NCBI RefSeq assembly: GCF_025352645.1
Contig: NZ_JANXSO010000020.1
Location: 1-51,325 of the forward strand
Source: Iodobacter sp.
Lineage (GTDB): Bacteria; Pseudomonadota; Gammaproteobacteria; Burkholderiales; Chitinibacteraceae
Length of the DNA stretch: 51,325 nucleotides
Direction: 5' to 3'
The position numbers and the translations under genes were made by a program. Below, piece after piece: positions 49,801-51,325 of this stretch; the stretch's first letter is position 1; the number at the start of each line of letters is the position of its first letter. The notes below the pieces were generated by a model, which had not been told where the DNA came from, did not search any database, and saw only the letters and a list, made by a program, of their open reading frames with translations.

Positions 49801-51078
49801 ATGTTGAGCAATGCATCGTTACAGGAAAGGAAAAATCAAGCCACTCCCCGTGGTGTGGGGGTGATGTGTGCGATCTATGCCGATAGGGCAGAGAACGCGG
49901 AGCTGTGGGATGTAGAAGGCCGCCGCTATATTGATTTTGCGGCGGGGATTGCGGTGACCAATACGGGGCATCGCCACCCTAAAGTGATCGCCGCGATGCA
50001 GGCGCAGCTGGAGCACTTCACCCATACGGCGTATCAAGTGATGCCCTATGCCTCGTATGTAGAACTGGCCGAACGGATTAATCTGGCCACACCAGGCATG
50101 CACGCTAAGAAAACCGCGTTTTTTACCACAGGCGCAGAGGCGGTAGAAAACGCGGTAAAAATTGCGCGGGTTGCAACTGGCCGCGCGGGGATTATTGCGT
50201 TTCATGGCGGTTTTCATGGGCGTACCATGATGGGCATGGCGCTGACTGGCAAAGTCTCCCCTTATAAAGCAGGCTTTGGCCCCTTTCCTGGTGATGTTTA
50301 CCACCTGCCTTTCCCCAATTCCCTGCATGGCGTAAGCGTTGCGGACGCTTTACAAGCGCTGACCCAATTATTTAAAGCGGACATCGAGCCTAGCCGTGTG
50401 GCGGCCATCATCATTGAGCCAGAGCAAGGCGAGGGCGGCTTTTATGTGGCGCCTGCAGAGCTGATGCATGCCTTACGCCAGCTCTGTGATGAGCACGGCA
50501 TTTTGCTGATTGCGGATGAGGTGCAAACCGGCTTTGCACGCACTGGCAAATTATTTGCAATGGAGCATTACGATGTAGAGGCGGATTTAATCACCATGGC
50601 GAAAGGTTTAGCCGGTGGTATGCCCTTATCTGCCGTTTGTGGCCGCGCCGAAATCATGGATGCCCCCAATCCTGGTGGCTTAGGCGGCACTTACGCTGGT
50701 AATCCGATTGCAGTGGCTGCGGCCCATGCCGTGCTGGATATTATCGAAGAAGAACAACTCTGCGAGCGGGCCAATATCTTGGGTGCGGCCGTCAAAACGC
50801 GTTTAAACGGCTTGCGTGAGCGCGTGCCGCACATCGCCGAGGTGAGAGGCTTGGGGGCGATGGTGGGGGTGGAGTTTATCCGCGAAGGCATTGCCGATGT
50901 GGCATTTACCCAGCATGTACAGGCCAAGGCGCTAGAAAACGGTTTGCTCTTATTGATCTGTGGCAGCTATGGCAATGTGATTCGCTTTTTGTTTCCCCTC
51001 ACCATCAGCGATGCCTTGCTCAATGAAGGGCTGGATATTCTTGAGCAAGCGCTGCTGAGCACCGTGGTGAAATTCTAA
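49801..51078 (+). CDS. gabT: 4-aminobutyrate aminotransferase GabT
   Basis: A 425-aa class III PLP aminotransferase that passes the amino group of 4-aminobutyrate to 2-oxoglutarate, giving succinate semialdehyde and glutamate. Family markers are DFAAGIAVTNTGHRHPKV, FHGGFHGRTMMGMALTGK, IADEVQTGFARTGKLFAMEH and the PLP Lys (about residue 268) in TMAKGLAGGMPLSAV. Length matches E. coli GabT (426 aa). GAGG lies nine bases before the ATG at 49801; the ATG at 49792 directly abuts it and is less likely. No gabD or gabP gene is adjacent. Confidence 0.93.
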   Translation: MLSNASLQERKNQATPRGVGVMCAIYADRAENAELWDVEGRRYIDFAAGIAVTNTGHRHPKVIAAMQAQLEHFTHTAYQVMPYASYVELAERINLATPGMHAKKTAFFTTGAEAVENAVKIARVATGRAGIIAFHGGFHGRTMMGMALTGKVSPYKAGFGPFPGDVYHLPFPNSLHGVSVADALQALTQLFKADIEPSRVAAIIIEPEQGEGGFYVAPAELMHALRQLCDEHGILLIADEVQTGFARTGKLFAMEHYDVEADLITMAKGLAGGMPLSAVCGRAEIMDAPNPGGLGGTYAGNPIAVAAAHAVLDIIEEEQLCERANILGAAVKTRLNGLRERVPHIAEVRGLGAMVGVEFIREGIADVAFTQHVQAKALENGLLLLICGSYGNVIRFLFPLTISDALLNEGLDILEQALLSTVVKF

Positions 51079-51095
51079 GCTTAAGAACTGATGTT

Positions 51096-51206
51096 ACGCA
51101 GTGATCCACTTTTAAGTGCCTTCGGCACGTTGATTTTGGTGCGGTCTTCCCGCGAAGTCTTTAATTTCTGCTTCGCCAAGAAAGTAAGCAAAGAAGGCGA
51201 CCCCGG
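51096..51206 (+). repeat. Dispersed structured repeat, copy C (truncated)
   Basis: Matches the central part of copies A and B (AGTGCCTTCGGCACGTTGAT, TGCTTCGCCAAGAAAGTAAG, AAAGAAGGCGACCCC), then stops at the start of an IS481-like element. It has a shorter and more divergent middle than A and B. The left end joins ACTGATGTTACGCA, also found at 49485. Confidence 0.8.
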
Positions 51207-51325
51207 TAAGGTTCACACTCATAGGTAACACATTCGTCCAAGGACATAGGTAACACTTCTCTGGTTTGTGATACGCACAACTGGAGCACGTTATGCCGTG
51301 GAATGAGGTGAAACCGATGGATGAA
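51207..51325 (+). mobile_element. IS481-family insertion sequence, left end (partial)
   Basis: Begins about where repeat copy C breaks off. It holds two direct copies of ATAGGTAACAC (51221-51231 and 51246-51256), likely transposase-binding sites in the terminal repeat, and then the first codons of a transposase gene. The rest lies beyond the window. Confidence 0.7.
51293..51325 (+). CDS. IS481-family transposase, first 11 codons
   Basis: MPWNEVKPMDE matches the usual opening of IS481-family transposases (MPWxExxPMDxR). GGAG lies upstream of the ATG. The gene runs off the window, so integrity cannot be judged. Confidence 0.75.
   Translation, partial: MPWNEVKPMDE

Noticed and set aside
1-51325. 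CRISPR array, tRNA genes, prophage or replication origin
   Set aside because: No regularly spaced repeats, no tRNA cloverleaf with a CCA-type end, no phage structural genes and no DnaA-box cluster were seen by eye. A tRNA scan would be decisive.

Overview
The window looks like a piece of a Gram-negative betaproteobacterial chromosome, probably of the order Neisseriales (Iodobacter/Deefgea/Chitinibacter-like). This is an inference from ubiCA order, a CysG-type siroheme synthase, an AaeB/FUSC efflux operon, a class I cytochrome c and YbbA/YbbP/TesA linkage; no database search was possible. Nearly all of it is coding, in short operons separated by clear hairpins.

Layout. 1-442: 3' end of a 23S rRNA gene, a 5S rRNA gene and the rRNA operon terminator. 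665-2235: ubiC-ubiA on the minus strand. 2350-3282: an NTF2-like protein carrying an in-frame pentanucleotide repeat, then a GNAT acetyltransferase whose 3' end runs into a MITE-like element; an IS256-family element has landed inside that MITE. 4819-7284: a Spy/CpxP-like periplasmic protein, an OmpR-type regulator and a histidine kinase, with a consensus CpxR box upstream. 7520: ridA. 7974-12887: a MarR-controlled FUSC/DUF1656/HlyD/NodT efflux operon. 13106: M16 protease. 15972-19899: YbbP/YbbA ABC system and divergent tesA. 19983-22655: TonB-dependent receptor. 23550-28501: a soluble TPR-GAF histidine kinase and recG.

28708-37170 is the most interesting block: a nine-gene minus-strand cluster with a small PRD protein, an SFCGS glycine-rich protein, DUF4312, the membrane proteins DUF4311 and DUF4310, a metal-dependent amidohydrolase, a DgaE-type ammonia-lyase, a DgaF-type aldolase and a BglG/LicR-type PRD-EIIB-EIIA regulator. 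It reads as an uncharacterised, PTS-linked uptake and catabolic pathway for an amino-sugar acid or similar compound, ending in pyruvate plus glyceraldehyde 3-phosphate. Two copies of a dispersed structured repeat split it into transporter, enzyme and regulator blocks.

37478-39912: a polar amino acid ABC importer (binding protein and two permeases, no ATPase gene) with a strong terminator inside the operon. 40202-42550: a lipoprotein, an HExxH protein and a tandem PilJ-N-like sensor protein. 43038-44898: a cytochrome c and cysG, divergent, sharing an FNR-type box. 45321: an S41 protease. 47554-49466: a tandem glycine riboswitch ahead of an L-serine dehydratase. 49801: gabT. The window ends in a third copy of the dispersed repeat abutting the start of an IS481-family element.

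Gene starts were moved from the longest possible ORF wherever a Shine-Dalgarno sequence or operon overlap argued for it. Family names come from recognition of motifs and context, not from searches.
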